Positions 9,640 through 20,249 of a stretch of 27,314 nt of DNA are shown piece after piece. Made by a program: the position numbers and the translations under genes. Position 1 is the stretch's first letter. Every line of letters begins with the position of its first letter. Below the pieces are notes generated by a model. It worked only from the letters and a program-made list of their open reading frames with translations, was not told the origin of the DNA and made no database searches. Location: positions 1-27,314 of the forward strand of contig JADRCO010000734.1 in NCBI GenBank assembly GCA_021464525.1. Direction: 5' to 3'. The DNA is from Rhizophagus sp. LPA8_4_AMF (taxonomy: Eukaryota > Glomeromycota > Glomeromycetes > Glomerales > Glomeraceae).

Positions 9640-11400
9640 TTCAAAAGAAAATTACTATCGGATCACTTAAATATTGTATGTAATCTAACCTAGGATAAAA
9701 TTACTTTTCACTTTTTCATGCACATTTCGATTATGTTAGTCTTGTACTTAATACTTACAGTATGTGAAGAACTCAAGGGCGTTCAAATGTATTCTGAAAA
9801 GCATGTTTTAGTACAACATTTTTTGATTATTTAATAATTGATTTAACCAAAAAGTCCAAATTAAGATGAAAATGAACTCGATTTTTAATTCTGGAAAGTT
9901 TATTTAATTTCATTTGTAAAATTTAGTGTTATCCATATAAAAACTAATTTACTTGAATCAAATTTATAATTAAAGAATAATAATAAAAGAATCCGTTCTA
10001 TTTATTCCGGAGTTAAGATTTCTTTCACTTTTTTTTTCCATTGAAAAATTACCCTTTCAAGCTTTCAAGACACGATTTTGTAACTCCGCAAAAGTATGTG
10101 CTGTTTTGCTTAACCTTATTTGTGTTAATTTAGTTATATATATAGTTCTTTTCACAAAGCATAAGGTTCAGGTTGTTACATGATGTTTGTTTATCTGAGA
10201 GCGCCAAAAAACTGATTTTGATGATCGATCTAACCATAAGATCCCAATTAGGTCGATAATTAGACTGATCTTTGACAAAACAAATGTGAATTTTTTTCGT
10301 TACATTTGTTGCACATGAAATGTGCGTTATGATGATCATTTTCGTTTACTATTTACCAAAAGTACACTATTTGGACAGTCCCTTATGAAGAACGTAATGC
10401 ACATTATCTAATCATCATCTAAAAGATGCAACAAAACTCGTTAGATTTATCATAACGAGACGCGTCAAATAAGATATCTTTTTATGTTTCTAGGATCAAT
10501 AGATAATGAGCAAGGTTCCAAAAGCTCCTTATATCAATATCTTCCTATCCATGCATAGCATGTAGCAATCTACGATTTTGACTTGATATCGATCTATCTT
10601 GTTATAAGACATTGAATGTTGTAAATAAGTAACACCAAACAAGATGGGTTTATACAGTTTGTCTTACATAATAAATCATTATTTTTTATTTACCCTATTA
10701 ATATAAAATATTCAGTTTGATATCAAACATTTTTTTTTTTTTACTATATATATTTTTAAATAATACAAAAAAGTCTAACCAACATTGTCTAAAAAATGAT
10801 GCATGACTAGTGATATACTCCTAATTGTTAAATGATAAAATTTTATTATTTTACGACGTAAAACTCTAGCATTGTTTATATTTCCTTTTCAGTTGTAATA
10901 AACTGCATCAATCATTTATTATCGGATAAAAAAATCCGTTAGCGTATATAATTCAGATTATTCTTATATGCACAGAGCGCACATTATTCGCAAAATTTAG
11001 TGCGAGATCTATGAAGTCGTATGCGCTCTTATATATAAAATAAAATAATAGTATGTCGCCACTAGCTTTGGCATTTAATATAATATGTCATGTGACGCAT
11101 CTCTACACTTTGGTTAATTATTTGATAATTTCTTAATACCGTAATTCCGACCAAAACTACTCCGCTTTAGACCATCTCCATGCCTCAATTATTTCGTAAT
11201 AATACGCATTCACTTAACAAATGTCTAATATCAAATCCATTTTAACTTTTACAATAAATTATTAGATAAATTTACATATACATTTTTTATAATTCTGTTT
11301 TTGTTATATTAATTGGTCCCTCTGGTTAACAATGAATCAAAAGCTAGCTAATGATTTCTCATAATTATGGCCTTGCCACCTTGGTAGCTTTTATAACTCA
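9640..11400. other. Kinase C/D spacer, no supported gene
   Basis: The first part repeats the array landmarks: GCGTTCAAATGTATTCTGAA near 9779, the ACTGATTTTGATGATCGATC block near 10211-10275 and GAGACGCGTCAAATAA near 10457. The rest, about 10500-11400, is AT-rich with no protein-like sequence seen on either strand. A 69-codon minus frame at 10130-10339 reads through the conserved block and is treated as chance. Confidence 0.5.
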
Positions 11401-11449
11401 TTCAATGAAGGAAGTATCAATAAAAAAATTATTATTATTTTTTTTTTTA

Positions 11450-11765
11450 AAGCCGATAAAACTATAAATAAAAATTAAAACCATTCAAATTATCAAACCC
11501 TTCCCAATTATACTAATTATTACTCCATGCTTGAAATATATCACTTGTTTGGCCTTTTCACACGTAAATCCATGATTGTATTGAGTTACGCTACGCCCTT
11601 CTATTTAACCCAGAAAATCTAAAAAATTTCTTTTATTCATACTAGGAAGAACATTAGTTCTATAAACGTTTTTTTTTTTTTGAATAAAATCTCGAGATAA
11701 ATAGTCATTATATGATGAATTATTAATAGGAGGTGTCCAATATTTTGTGGTTACATTAATTGTTA
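11450..11765 (-). pseudogene. Kinase D relic: Sel1 tail and exon 5 linker
   Basis: Minus-strand fragments align by eye to the 3' part of kinases B and C. AAAGCCGATAAAACT near 11450 matches the kinase C 3' flank, the CATGATTGTATTGAGTTACG region near 11570 matches the second Sel1 repeat, and GGTGTCCAATATTTTGTGG near 11731 matches the end of the repeat linker in B. Many indels and stops leave no open frame. Its place, one spacer beyond kinase C, is where a fourth array unit should end. Confidence 0.6.
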
Positions 11766-11774
11766 ATCAATTAC

Positions 11775-11925
11775 ACCTTGTGGCATAATTCCGTTCGTTG
11801 ATCCAAAAAAATCATCAAAAATACATTTGCTCTTTAAATAAAAAGAAAGTGTTTATAGTATAAATATACTTCTATGGGAATATCAAGTGGTCAGCCATCT
11901 TTCGAAGACGAAAATCATTATAGTT
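11775..11925 (+). pseudogene. Inverted kinase exon-4 relic
   Basis: Read on the plus strand this gives GIIPFVDPKK (near 11782-11811) and, after a stop, SVYSINILLWE, then with one base lost SSGQPSFEDENHY. These match the kinase activation-segment and αF regions (GVIPYIDPKKF; SDVYSIGVLLWEISSGRPPF). Every other kinase fragment of the array lies on the minus strand, so this segment is inverted. Confidence 0.7.
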
Positions 11926-11927
11926 TA

Positions 11928-12010
11928 GTCTGGAAAATGTACTAAAATGTGAACTCCAAATAATGTATCGAAATTTTTGCATTAAATTTTTTGAGAGTTT
12001 AGGAAAAATT
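11928..12010 (-). pseudogene. Possible kinase exon-1/intron-1 relic
   Basis: TCTGGAAAATGTACTAAAATG resembles the intron 1/exon 1 junction of kinase B (TATGGAAAATATACTAAAATG near 6379), followed by weak similarity around TTGAGAGTTT. A second exon-1 relic lies at 13280-13572, so if real this would come from another copy or a rearrangement. Only a short stretch supports it. Confidence 0.35.
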
Positions 12011-12413
12011 GTAACATCTCGCAGTTTTGATAATAAAATCTTCTGCGGTTAATGAATTGTATGAATTGTGAACATAAATTTTGATTAATGTATTGTTGTG
12101 CAGATATGGAATGATCATATCGCAAATATAAAACTGAAAATTCAATAAATAGGAAGGTGTCTTTTCTGATTCTCCATTATTCTATTCTATTACTTTAAAA
12201 AAAATTTCATTATATTTTTTTTTTCAATGGTGTTGGCAAAAAAAGCGCGAGACGCAAAAGTAGCCTACGGAAATATGGAGAAAAATCTCAAATGAATAAC
12301 TCATACTAAACACATGGAACTTCGTGTGGCGGTTCTCTTTCTAATTAAGTCACAAAAAGCATTTTTATCATTGAAGAAAAGAAAATTAACAAATCCTGTG
12401 AAAATTAATTCAG
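12011..12413. other. Spacer inside the kinase D relic
   Basis: AT-rich DNA without recognisable kinase sequence. A 63-codon plus-strand frame (12314-12505) begins here; only its last part overlaps the protein-like stretch that follows, in a different frame. Confidence 0.35.
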
Positions 12414-12414
12414 T

Positions 12415-12693
12415 TATCTTGACGAGGATCCTAGAAAAATTCTTACATCATCGCTTAAAAGTTTATTCGATACTAAAGGTTATGCATGGACACATAAATA
12501 TATAGATATTAGTTTTGGGAAGGGCGTTGCTAATAAGCCTATCACTGGGGGATTCTATTTCATGTACGCTGAAGAAGGTAGTGGTGAAAAGCGTACAGTT
12601 TTTATAGGACTACTACTAAGAAACCTGCTATTGATCATTATTTTTTGAAAGATTGTTATGAAGGAAAAGATGACGCGTTGAACAAGCACTAAA
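12415..12693 (+). pseudogene. Unrecognised protein-gene relic
   Basis: Plus-strand reading from 12415 gives about 64 residues of ordinary-looking soluble protein with lower AT content than its surroundings. It includes YLDEDPRKIL, YAWTHKYIDISFGKG and GGFYFMYAEEGSGEKRTV. A one-base frame change near 12601-12607 then continues as KKPAIDHYFLKDCYEGKDD to a TAA at 12691-12693. There is no ATG in frame upstream, so the 5' part is lost or spliced away. The family is not recognised. It interrupts the kinase D relic and was probably inserted or left by rearrangement. Confidence 0.4.
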
Positions 12694-12904
12694 ATATATG
12701 CTATAAAAATGTAAAAAGCAAAGGTCTTATAGGGAATTAATTTCGTTCTCGTTTTACTTTACAGTTTCAAATTTCTGTTTCCTTTTAGCATAATGTAATT
12801 TATCCTATTTTATTCATGAACTAATAAATTTATATTATAAAGTTTTGAATTTTATGATGCATGAGCACATCCCTCACGATAAATGCATTATTTTATAATA
12901 AAGT
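12694..12904. other. Short AT-rich spacer
   Basis: No gene or clear repeat is seen between the unrecognised relic and the exon-3 relic of kinase D. Confidence 0.4.
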
Positions 12905-13572
12905 ATTGAATAATACACCCTCATTATGTAGCATGATACGACACAAGTTTAATTGACGCGCCACTTTGAATTTATTCTTCCAGAATACTAAATTTTCTTT
13001 TAGATATTCTCGAAGAGTACCACTATTGGCATATCCCATTGCCAATATATTTAATATATTTCTTTGACTACAATTTGGATTTCTTAACTAATAGAGGAAA
13101 AATAATCGCTAAATTTAGGTTTCAAAATAAATATAATATTTTGGATCATTATACCTGCCTATTATAATGCCAAAAACCTAATGATATTCTCATGCAAATC
13201 TACGTCACACTGGGTTTAAACTAAGTAATAAAAAAGAATCTTTTTACTAGTTAGAAATTATATTTATTATAAAGGCGAAATATAATATTATAATGTAATC
13301 ATCTCCCATAATCAATCTATTGGGTTATGGCATTGTTATCATGCATTTTAAACAAAAATGCTATACATGCCGATGATAAAACTAATATCATATAATTGCT
13401 GGTATACTAAGGTTTTAATGCTAAAGTAAAACCCTTCCAATTTGTACGATAGATCCTTCTGAATCATTCAGAGTCAATTTCTGAATGTTGAAAAAGTAAT
13501 TATACAGTGTTCATAATTCTTTTCACAATTCAATTACCAATTTTCCCGCTCAGATTGATTATTATAAGACAT
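12905..13572 (-). pseudogene. Kinase D relic: exons 1 to 3
   Basis: The minus strand retains, in order, ATG at 13570-13572 with MSYNNQSE as in kinases B and C, a stop a few codons later, a diverged glycine-loop region, an exon-2-like piece (about 13148-13219) and an exon-3-like piece (about 12911-13083; ANSGTLREYLKEN and a degraded HRD region). About 70 bases interrupt exon 1 at roughly 13338-13408. Multiple stops and indels rule out function. With the fragments at 11450-12010 it forms the fourth and oldest unit of the array. Confidence 0.75.
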
Positions 13573-14461
13573 TTTTATGTTAAATTCATACTTACGATAA
13601 AAAATTCTTTTTTGGAAAAAGTTTATATTACATATTATTTGATAGGGGTGTTAGAATATCACTGAACTGCGAAGCAGTTCGGATGATATTTTAACACCCT
13701 TATCAAATAACTGTGTTATCCTGCGGTCATGCTTATAACTAATTCCGGTTTAACTTTTACCTTTTACATGTTATTTAGTATCTGAAAAATATCAATAATA
13801 ATTATGTAATTGTAGTTTATTTATAACTTAATAAAAAATATCAGCATGATGAAAAAGACATGAACCTATTTGGCTGTAGGATAAATATTATTTATTCCGG
13901 AAGTAATCAGCCGATCGAAAATCACGTATGGAATGACTATGGTTTATTATTAATTTGATTCGAGCATTATCATTTTTATTAGCTCGTGTAAAAATTTCAT
14001 TAAAAAGTTCATTTTGGGTTTTGATGAAATCTAACTATGCTTTTTTTTTCGCTTATTGGCGCAACTGAAATAACGAACTCCAAATATGAAAGACGTTATC
14101 CAAAGTTTGGGACGCGCATAGGTTAATTTTTTGACCATTCATCAGCTTAGTTGGTTAATAAATTTAATGATAAATTAACACATGATCACAAAGATCTAGT
14201 TTCCTAAAAATTATTTAGAAACAGAATACGTAAAAAAATCTGAAGTCAAAATTAAATCAAATCGTAATTTAAGCGATCGTTCGGAACAACCTCTTGGTCC
14301 CGACTAAGGTATGTAGAATTAGCAATTAAATTACTTTTACGTGAATTAATGTTGACTTTATTTCTATGTTTAGAGCCTTAAAAACTCCCAACATTTTTAC
14401 AAGACGAATTCAAAATAATATATTTTTATAAGATTTAATTCCAAACCTCCCAGAGATATTA
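13573..14461. other. Gene-poor spacer with foldback
   Basis: Apart from the hairpin at 13635-13710, no coding sequence or repeat is recognised before the tRNA gene. Confidence 0.45.
13635..13710. repeat. Long near-perfect foldback hairpin
   Basis: Left arm 13635-13670 and right arm 13674-13710 are inverted copies around a 3-base GAA loop. The two differences in the outer part are G-to-A changes that would pair as G-U in RNA; only a one-base bulge and a mismatch near the loop break the stem. A Rho-independent terminator is not expected in a nucleus. It may be a foldback element, MITE remnant or small-RNA hairpin, and lies 63 bp upstream of the kinase D relic. Confidence 0.8.
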
Positions 14462-14534
14462 GCTTCCTTAGCGCAGTAGACAGCGCGTCAGTCTCATAAT
14501 CTGAAGGTCGTGAGTTCGAACCTCACAGGGAGCA
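14462..14534 (+). tRNA. tRNA-Met (CAT), elongator type
   Basis: A complete cloverleaf without intron. The acceptor stem is GCTTCCT with AGGGAGC (one G-U), the D arm GCGC-loop-GCGC, the anticodon loop CTCATAA with CAT, and the T arm GTGAG-TTCGAAC-CTCAC, with discriminator A at 14534. CCA is not encoded, as expected for a nuclear gene. The A box (TAGCGCAGTAGACAG region) and B box (GGTTCGAA-like, GAGTTCGAACC) serve as the internal pol III promoter. A TTTT run near 14562 may end transcription. The sequence resembles eukaryotic elongator tRNA-Met rather than initiator. Confidence 0.95.
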
Positions 14535-15560
14535 CTTACAACCTTATTATAAATTATTGGTTTTATTACGATTTACCATGAAGGCCTTTAATATTTAGAG
14601 GTTGTGTAAATGAAATCTTTTCTGAATATCTTTTAAAAAATAATTCACCTCTTCTAATCTGTTTATTATAAGAATATGCAATATTTCATATCAATGTTTA
14701 TTTTATATAATTATGTCAAAATTCCTAACTTATGTTTATTTAACATTAAAATAAAAAAAAAAAATTTCGATGATGTTTTAACGTTTTAAATATACACTAT
14801 AATGATTTTATGATCGAGCTTTATGATAATAAACGCGATTTTTTTTGAATTTAACGTGGGTAAAAAGAGTATAATTTGCTTTAAAAAAATGTAGTGTTTA
14901 TTTTCCTGAGATTAATCTGTTTTCCACAAATTTGAACAAGTAAACATTAATCCTTTAATTAGTAATTCGTATAAGAATCGAAATAGTTTTATTAATATAA
15001 AAATATGGATATGTAAACCGTTTCATAATTTTAGAATCCAACACTACTTCTAATTAAGACACCATTTATAAAATGAAATATATTGGAATTAGTAATAATA
15101 TATAATTAATAAATATAATATTTAATATTTATCCTCCTTTTTGAATTAAGTTTAATATAAATTATCTTTAACTTGAAGATAGTTTATTAGAAGATAAAAG
15201 TTTTATTTCGTGAATTTACTGGATTCCATTTACTAACAAACAATAATAATAATTTTCGTATTTCACCGATTCTTATATGGATTGCGAAATTATTAAAAAA
15301 AAAAATTCAAAAAAATGTCGCTTTTTAAATATTCAAATATAGATATGGTCATAAACTTACTTTTGTTTATCGTTTCGCATTTCCTTAACACAACATTTAT
15401 AATCAACAAAACTGCATCTGCGGCAACGAATCGGAATAATTCGTAAGAATAATGGTAACACAACTTTTATTTTAAATAATTAGCATGCGAAGGCTTATAT
15501 CAGTATGACCGAAATTTAAAAAAGATCTACGAAAATCAATTTTAATTCGGGAAATTGATT
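14535..15560. other. Gene-poor spacer upstream of BTB-TLDc E
   Basis: Very AT-rich with no protein-like sequence or RNA gene recognised on either strand. Confidence 0.5.
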
Positions 15561-15562
15561 AC

Positions 15563-15579
15563 TATATAAAGTATAAAAG
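15563..15579 (+). promoter_or_regulatory. TATA-like box of BTB-TLDc E
   Basis: TATATAAAGTATAAAAG lies about 65-80 bases upstream of the ATG at 15644, a position usual for a fungal core promoter. Confidence 0.5.
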
Positions 15580-15643
15580 GAAAAATGGATGAATCATTCA
15601 AGAAAATCTTTTTTTTTTTTGTTTCTGTTCTTTACAATTAAAA

Positions 15644-17159
15644 ATGGATTATGATAAATTTTTACCAAAATTATCACAAAATTTTCTTGAAATATTGAAT
15701 GATGACGAATATTTTGACATTACAATTGAAGTTGGTAAAGATCCTCACGTAAGAATATTTCGTGCTCATATGGTTATCTTAAATTATCGCTCTCCTTATT
15801 TGAGAAGAATTTTATCAACTGATAAAAAGAAAAATGATGGTACTTTAACACAAATTAAATTACCAAACATTTTACCAGAAATTTTTCAATCAATTTTAAT
15901 GTAAGAAAGAATTAAATTAATTATTAAAGATAAGTTGCTGTTTTTATTAATTTTTTTTTATATATATATATTTTAGGTATATTTATGGCGGTAGACTTTC
16001 TTTGTCAAAGTTTGATGCTTCAGATATTATTAAAATTTTGATTGCAGCCAATGAATTAAGTCTTCAAGAACTAGTTCTTCATTTACAATCATTTTTAATT
16101 AAAAACAAAGCAAGCTGGATGGAACAAAATTTTAACCTGATGTATCAAACAAGTTTCGAATATGATTCTTTCTTGGAACTCCAAAAATTTTGTAGAGGTT
16201 TAATAACTAAACATCCAGAAAGAATTTTTAGTTCACCTGATTTTACTTCTCTTCCAGAAAAGACTTTGATCTCTCTTGTTCAACAAGACAATCTTCAAAT
16301 GAATGGAGTTCAAATTTGGGAACATGTACTTAAATGGGGTATTGCCAAAAATCCTGAACTTTCATCAGATCCTTCGAATTATTCAAACGATGATTTTAAA
16401 ATTTTAAAAGATACTATAAAAAGATGTATCCCTTTTATTAATTTTTTAAAATTTACTCCCAAAGAATTTTTGAACAAAGTATTTCCGTATAAAAAGATTT
16501 TTGATGAAGAGCTATTTGATAATTTAGTTAAACATTTTTTGGAAAATGATCATAACTCAAGTAGGTCAGAGCCACAGCCACAGGCAATCAGGAAGATAAG
16601 TCCTAAAACTATTAATTCAAAAATTATTACAATTCAACATGCTGAATTAATCTCAAGGTGGATCGATAGATTAAGGACTAGGGACGAATTAAGAAATTCA
16701 TATGAATTTAAATTAATTCTTCGTGGATCTCGCGATGGACTTTCGGCTGAAAAATTTCATAAAATTTGTGATACTCAATCTCGTACAGTGACAGTAATCA
16801 AAGTGAGAGACAGTAATGAAATTCTTGGAGGATATAATCCGATTGAATGGGATTCTAGATTTAGTAGTTATAAATGTTATGGCACTACTAGAAATAGCTT
16901 TATATTCTCTTTCATGAATAAAGAAAATATTGGTAATTATGTTCTGAGTCGAGTGAAGAATGAAAATCAAGCTATAAATTATTTGCCTCATCACGGTCCA
17001 TCATTTGGTTCTGATGATCTTATATTATATGGAGGCCGTGAACATTCATTTGTTAGTTGTAACAGTCATTGTAAACAATTATCTTACGAAAAACAGATCA
17101 GGGAGACCGAAGAGAAATTTTCTGTAGAAGAATATGAAGTATTTCAAATTAGTGCATAA
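15644..17159 (+). CDS. BTB-BACK-TLDc protein E, 479 aa, intact
   Basis: Exons 15644-15900 and 15977-17159 are joined over a 76-nt GT-AG intron, giving LM-YIYGG in frame. The BTB/POZ domain (about residues 22-92) shows YFDITIEVG, FRAHMVILNYRSPYLRRIL, LPNILPEIF and YIYGG. A BACK region (about 105-260) follows: LIAANELSLQELVLHLQSFL, SFLELQKFC and VQIWEHVLKWGIA. A short Glu/Pro/Gln linker leads to a TLDc domain (about 299-478) with LILRGSRDGLSAEKFH, ILGGYNPIEW, FIFSF, HGPSFG and a C-terminal EEYEVFQI. BTB-BACK proteins commonly act as dimeric substrate adaptors of CUL3 ubiquitin ligases; TLDc is linked to oxidative-stress protection and V-ATPase regulation. The combined role here is inferred. It is the only plus-strand member of the cluster, converging on copy F. 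Confidence 0.92.
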
Positions 17160-18131
17160 TTATTAATATTGAAATGTTCTCTCACTTGTGTAAATTTTCT
17201 TCTTCATAATTGTTTAAAATTAATAAAAAATTACACAGATATTTTCATAATGATGTGATTGAATTATTGAAAAATATTTTCGAAGAACTTTAAGTATTAT
17301 TTAAGAAGAGTGCATAAAAATATTGTTAATAAAGTTGTATGTTATGAATTATAGAAAAAGAAAATTTGGTACCTTGGGTTTTAATTTATTAATAATTAAT
17401 GGGTTAGTAATTTCGGATGAAATGTGAGAAATTTTTAAGTTTCACCAGCAAACTTTTCCATCCATATAAATAAATTCATCGTGTTATCAGTTTTTCTTTT
17501 AACGTTAATAAATTAATTATGAAAATAAAGATTTCTTGATTTCCGATCGTGTAATCGATCTTACCGACTAATTTCGGCAAAAAAAAAACTAATTGATGAA
17601 AAGATTAAAAATAAACATTCGTTATTTTTTTATATTCGAGTTGTCAAAATTGGCAGAGAATGTTTAATATCTCACAGTTTAAGACTGGCAGTCAGCTTTT
17701 TTATACAAGTAGGTTTAAGGTATCGAAAAAAGATGCAAATTATTTTAATGCAACAAGAAAAATATTTTTATTTTTATTTTTTTATTTTTTTGTATAAATT
17801 AAGATGATGGGATTACAACATCACAATTGGATCTTTTTTTCACTTAAAGCACTTCTTACTGGACTTGGAAGAACATCGTAAACGATGTCTTGATTCACTT
17901 TTTGTTCAAAATAATTTAAACTTAGTACATAACAATTTTGTTGTCTTAGCTTATATTCCGCTTTACAACTTTCTTAAAATTCGACGAATTTTTTATCCGT
18001 TCATTTTATTAATAAAATACGTACACTTTTTTTTTACAAATTAGAGATAAAAATGGAAAAAATATTTATGCTCATTGCCTAAATAAATTACTGTATCTTC
18101 TAATAACATTTTTTTTAATTATGTAAAGTCA
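17160..18131. other. Convergent spacer between E and F
   Basis: 3' flanks of two convergent genes, with no coding sequence. A stretch near 17815-17930 (ACTGGACTTGGAAGAACATCG and TTTGTTCAAAATAA) resembles 24110-24230 in the 3' flank of copy H, showing that F and H were duplicated with their downstream DNA. Confidence 0.55.
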
Positions 18132-19639
18132 CTACACTTTATCAATGATCTGAAATACTTCATATTCTTCAACAGAAAAACTATTCACTGTGTTCCTGAT
18201 CATTTTTTCATAAGAACTTTTTTCACAATAACTAGCTTTATTTTTAAAATCTTTATTACCTCCATAACCTATGTGTATTTTAAGGTCTCCCTTACCAAAT
18301 GATGGTCCGTAACTATGCCAATAATTTATAGCACTATCAGCAAATTTCACTCGACTAATAATATGATTTTCAATATTTTCTTTATTCATAAAAGAGAAAA
18401 TAAAACTATCCTTAGTAGTGCCATAATTATCAAGATTTTTATTCTCATTTTTCCATTCAATAGGATTATATCCTCCAAGAATTTCATTGCTATCTTTCAC
18501 TTTAATAATTGTTACGGTACGAGATTGATTATCACATATTTCATGAAATTGTTTAGCCGTAAATCCATCACGAGATCCACGAAGAATTAATTTGAATTTA
18601 TATAAATTTTTCAATTTATCCGTAATTTCTAATCTATTAATCCATTTTAAGATTAATTCAGCATGTTTAATTGTAATTATTTTAGAATCAATAACAATAT
18701 CAGATGGCCTATAATTACTATTCAAAAATAATTTTAATAAATCTATATATAACTCATAAGGTAAAATTTCTCTATAAGGAATCACATTATTTAAAAATTC
18801 TCTTGGAGTTAAATTAAAGAATCTCATATAAGGAATGCATTGTTGTAAAGTATTTTTTAAAGAATTAAAATCTTCATTTGAATAGCTTGAAGGATCTGAC
18901 GAAAATCCAGGATTTTGAGCAATACCCCATTTAAGCACATGATTCCAAATTTGAACTTCATTCATTTTAACTTTATCAAGTTGAATAAGTGAGATTAAAA
19001 CTTTTTCTGAAATTGAAGTGAAATCAGGTGAATTGAAAATTTTTCCTGGTTGTTTAGATAATAATTTTGTACAAAACTTTTGTAGATCCAAGAAAGAATC
19101 ATTTTCAAAGCTCATCTGGTATATTAGGTTAAAATTTTGTTCTACCCAATTTTTCTTTCTTTTAATCAAAAATGATTGTAAATGGAGAATTAATTCCTGA
19201 ATGCATAATTCATTAGCAGCGACCAAGGTTTTCACAATATCTAAAACATCATATTCTACTAAAGAAATCCTTCCTCCATAAATATACCTAAAATAAATAA
19301 TACAGTACGTTAAAAAATAAACAAATAAATTTATAAAATAATGCCTTATTTTATTATACATAGTTTAATTATTTATTATTACCTTAAAATTATTTGAAAA
19401 ATTTCAGGTAAAATATTTGGTAATTTAATATGTGTTAAAGTTTCATCATTTTTCCTTTTATTAGTTGATAAAATTCTTCGTAAATAAGGAGAACGATAAT
19501 TTAAAATAACCATGTGAGCACGAAATATTTTTACGTTAGGGTCATTACCAACTTCAATTGTAATATCATAATATTCTTCATCATCCAAAATTTCGAGTAA
19601 ATTTTGTGATAATTTTGGTAAAAATTTATTATCTGTCAT
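18132..19639 (-). CDS. BTB-BACK-TLDc protein F, 470 aa, intact
   Basis: Minus-strand exons are 19383-19639 and 18132-19287, with a 95-nt GT-AG intron giving IILR-YIYGG in frame. The start MTDNKFLPKL matches E, G and H, so it was preferred over an upstream in-frame ATG. Exon 1, like those of E and H, is exactly 257 nt. BTB (DITIEVG, FRAHMVILNYRSPYLRR), BACK (LVAANELCIQELILHLQSFL, VQIWNHVLKWGIA) and TLDc (LILRGSRDGFTAKQFHEICD, ILGGYNPIEW, FIFSFMN, YGPSFGKGDL, EEYEVFQI) are all complete. A TATA-like box is conserved with copy H. Its likely role is as for E: an adaptor-like protein of unknown target. Confidence 0.92.
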
Positions 19640-19716
19640 TATAATTGATGAAAGAAGAAAAGAACAAGAGAGAGTACAAGAATATTGCAAATCATAATTT
19701 GTGAAATGGTTTCAAC

Positions 19717-19724
19717 CTTATATG
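19717..19724 (-). promoter_or_regulatory. TATA-like box of BTB-TLDc F
   Basis: ATATAAGG on the minus strand, about 80 bases upstream of the ATG, followed by TTGAAACC. The same string is at 26447-26454 upstream of H and is deleted upstream of G. Confidence 0.5.
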
Positions 19725-20249
19725 AAAGTCTTTGTAACACGTAATAAATGGACGGTTAATTGTGATTGGTTAGTATTAATCGGTTAGTTAACCGTAATTC
19801 GGTTAACCGGTTGGATCTTTCATCTGAGAAGAACATTTTGCCGACAGGATATCCAATTTCATTTTATTGATAGGAGTTTCACCAACTTTACATTACATAA
19901 TCAACATATATTTGGCGTAGTTTGATTTATTATTAAATTAATCGTTAAGTCAGATGAAGAGTGCATCTGATAATAACGTTAAAAAATGGGTTTAAATTTA
20001 CGTTTAACAAAAAAATTATTTTGCGATGGCTGAATAATTCAACAGCTAAATGATTTTTTTTTTATTAAAAAAAAAATTCGGGCGAAAATAATTTATTTGT
20101 TATAGGAAACTATTTGACACTTCCTCCTTCATAATATCTTTCTTATCCGCACAATTTGCTAACATCACAATATAATATTATTTTTTGAATTATGTAGTGG
20201 TACTAAATATTTTTATACGCAACTTCTTGATAAACCATTTTATCAATTA
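19725..20249. other. F upstream region / G downstream spacer
   Basis: No gene. The F-proximal part aligns with H upstream DNA (TTTTGCCGACA, then CATTTTATTGATAG). It holds a cluster of GGTTAA/TTAACC words at 19752-19813, including CGGTTAACCG, and a 7-bp stem TCAGATG/CATCTGA near 19951-19971. Confidence 0.5.

Noticed and set aside
10130..10339. 69-codon minus frame in the C/D spacer
   Set aside because: Its partner in the B/C spacer has a different length and sequence, and there is no start context or splice support; the block is kept as a finding only.
13635..13710. Bacterial-type intrinsic terminator
   Set aside because: The window is eukaryotic nuclear DNA, and no T-tract follows the stem.
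16713..16994. Minus-strand frame opposite the TLDc domain of E (and its equivalents opposite F and H)
   Set aside because: It recurs in all paralogues because it mirrors the conserved TLDc coding strand; it is a shadow.
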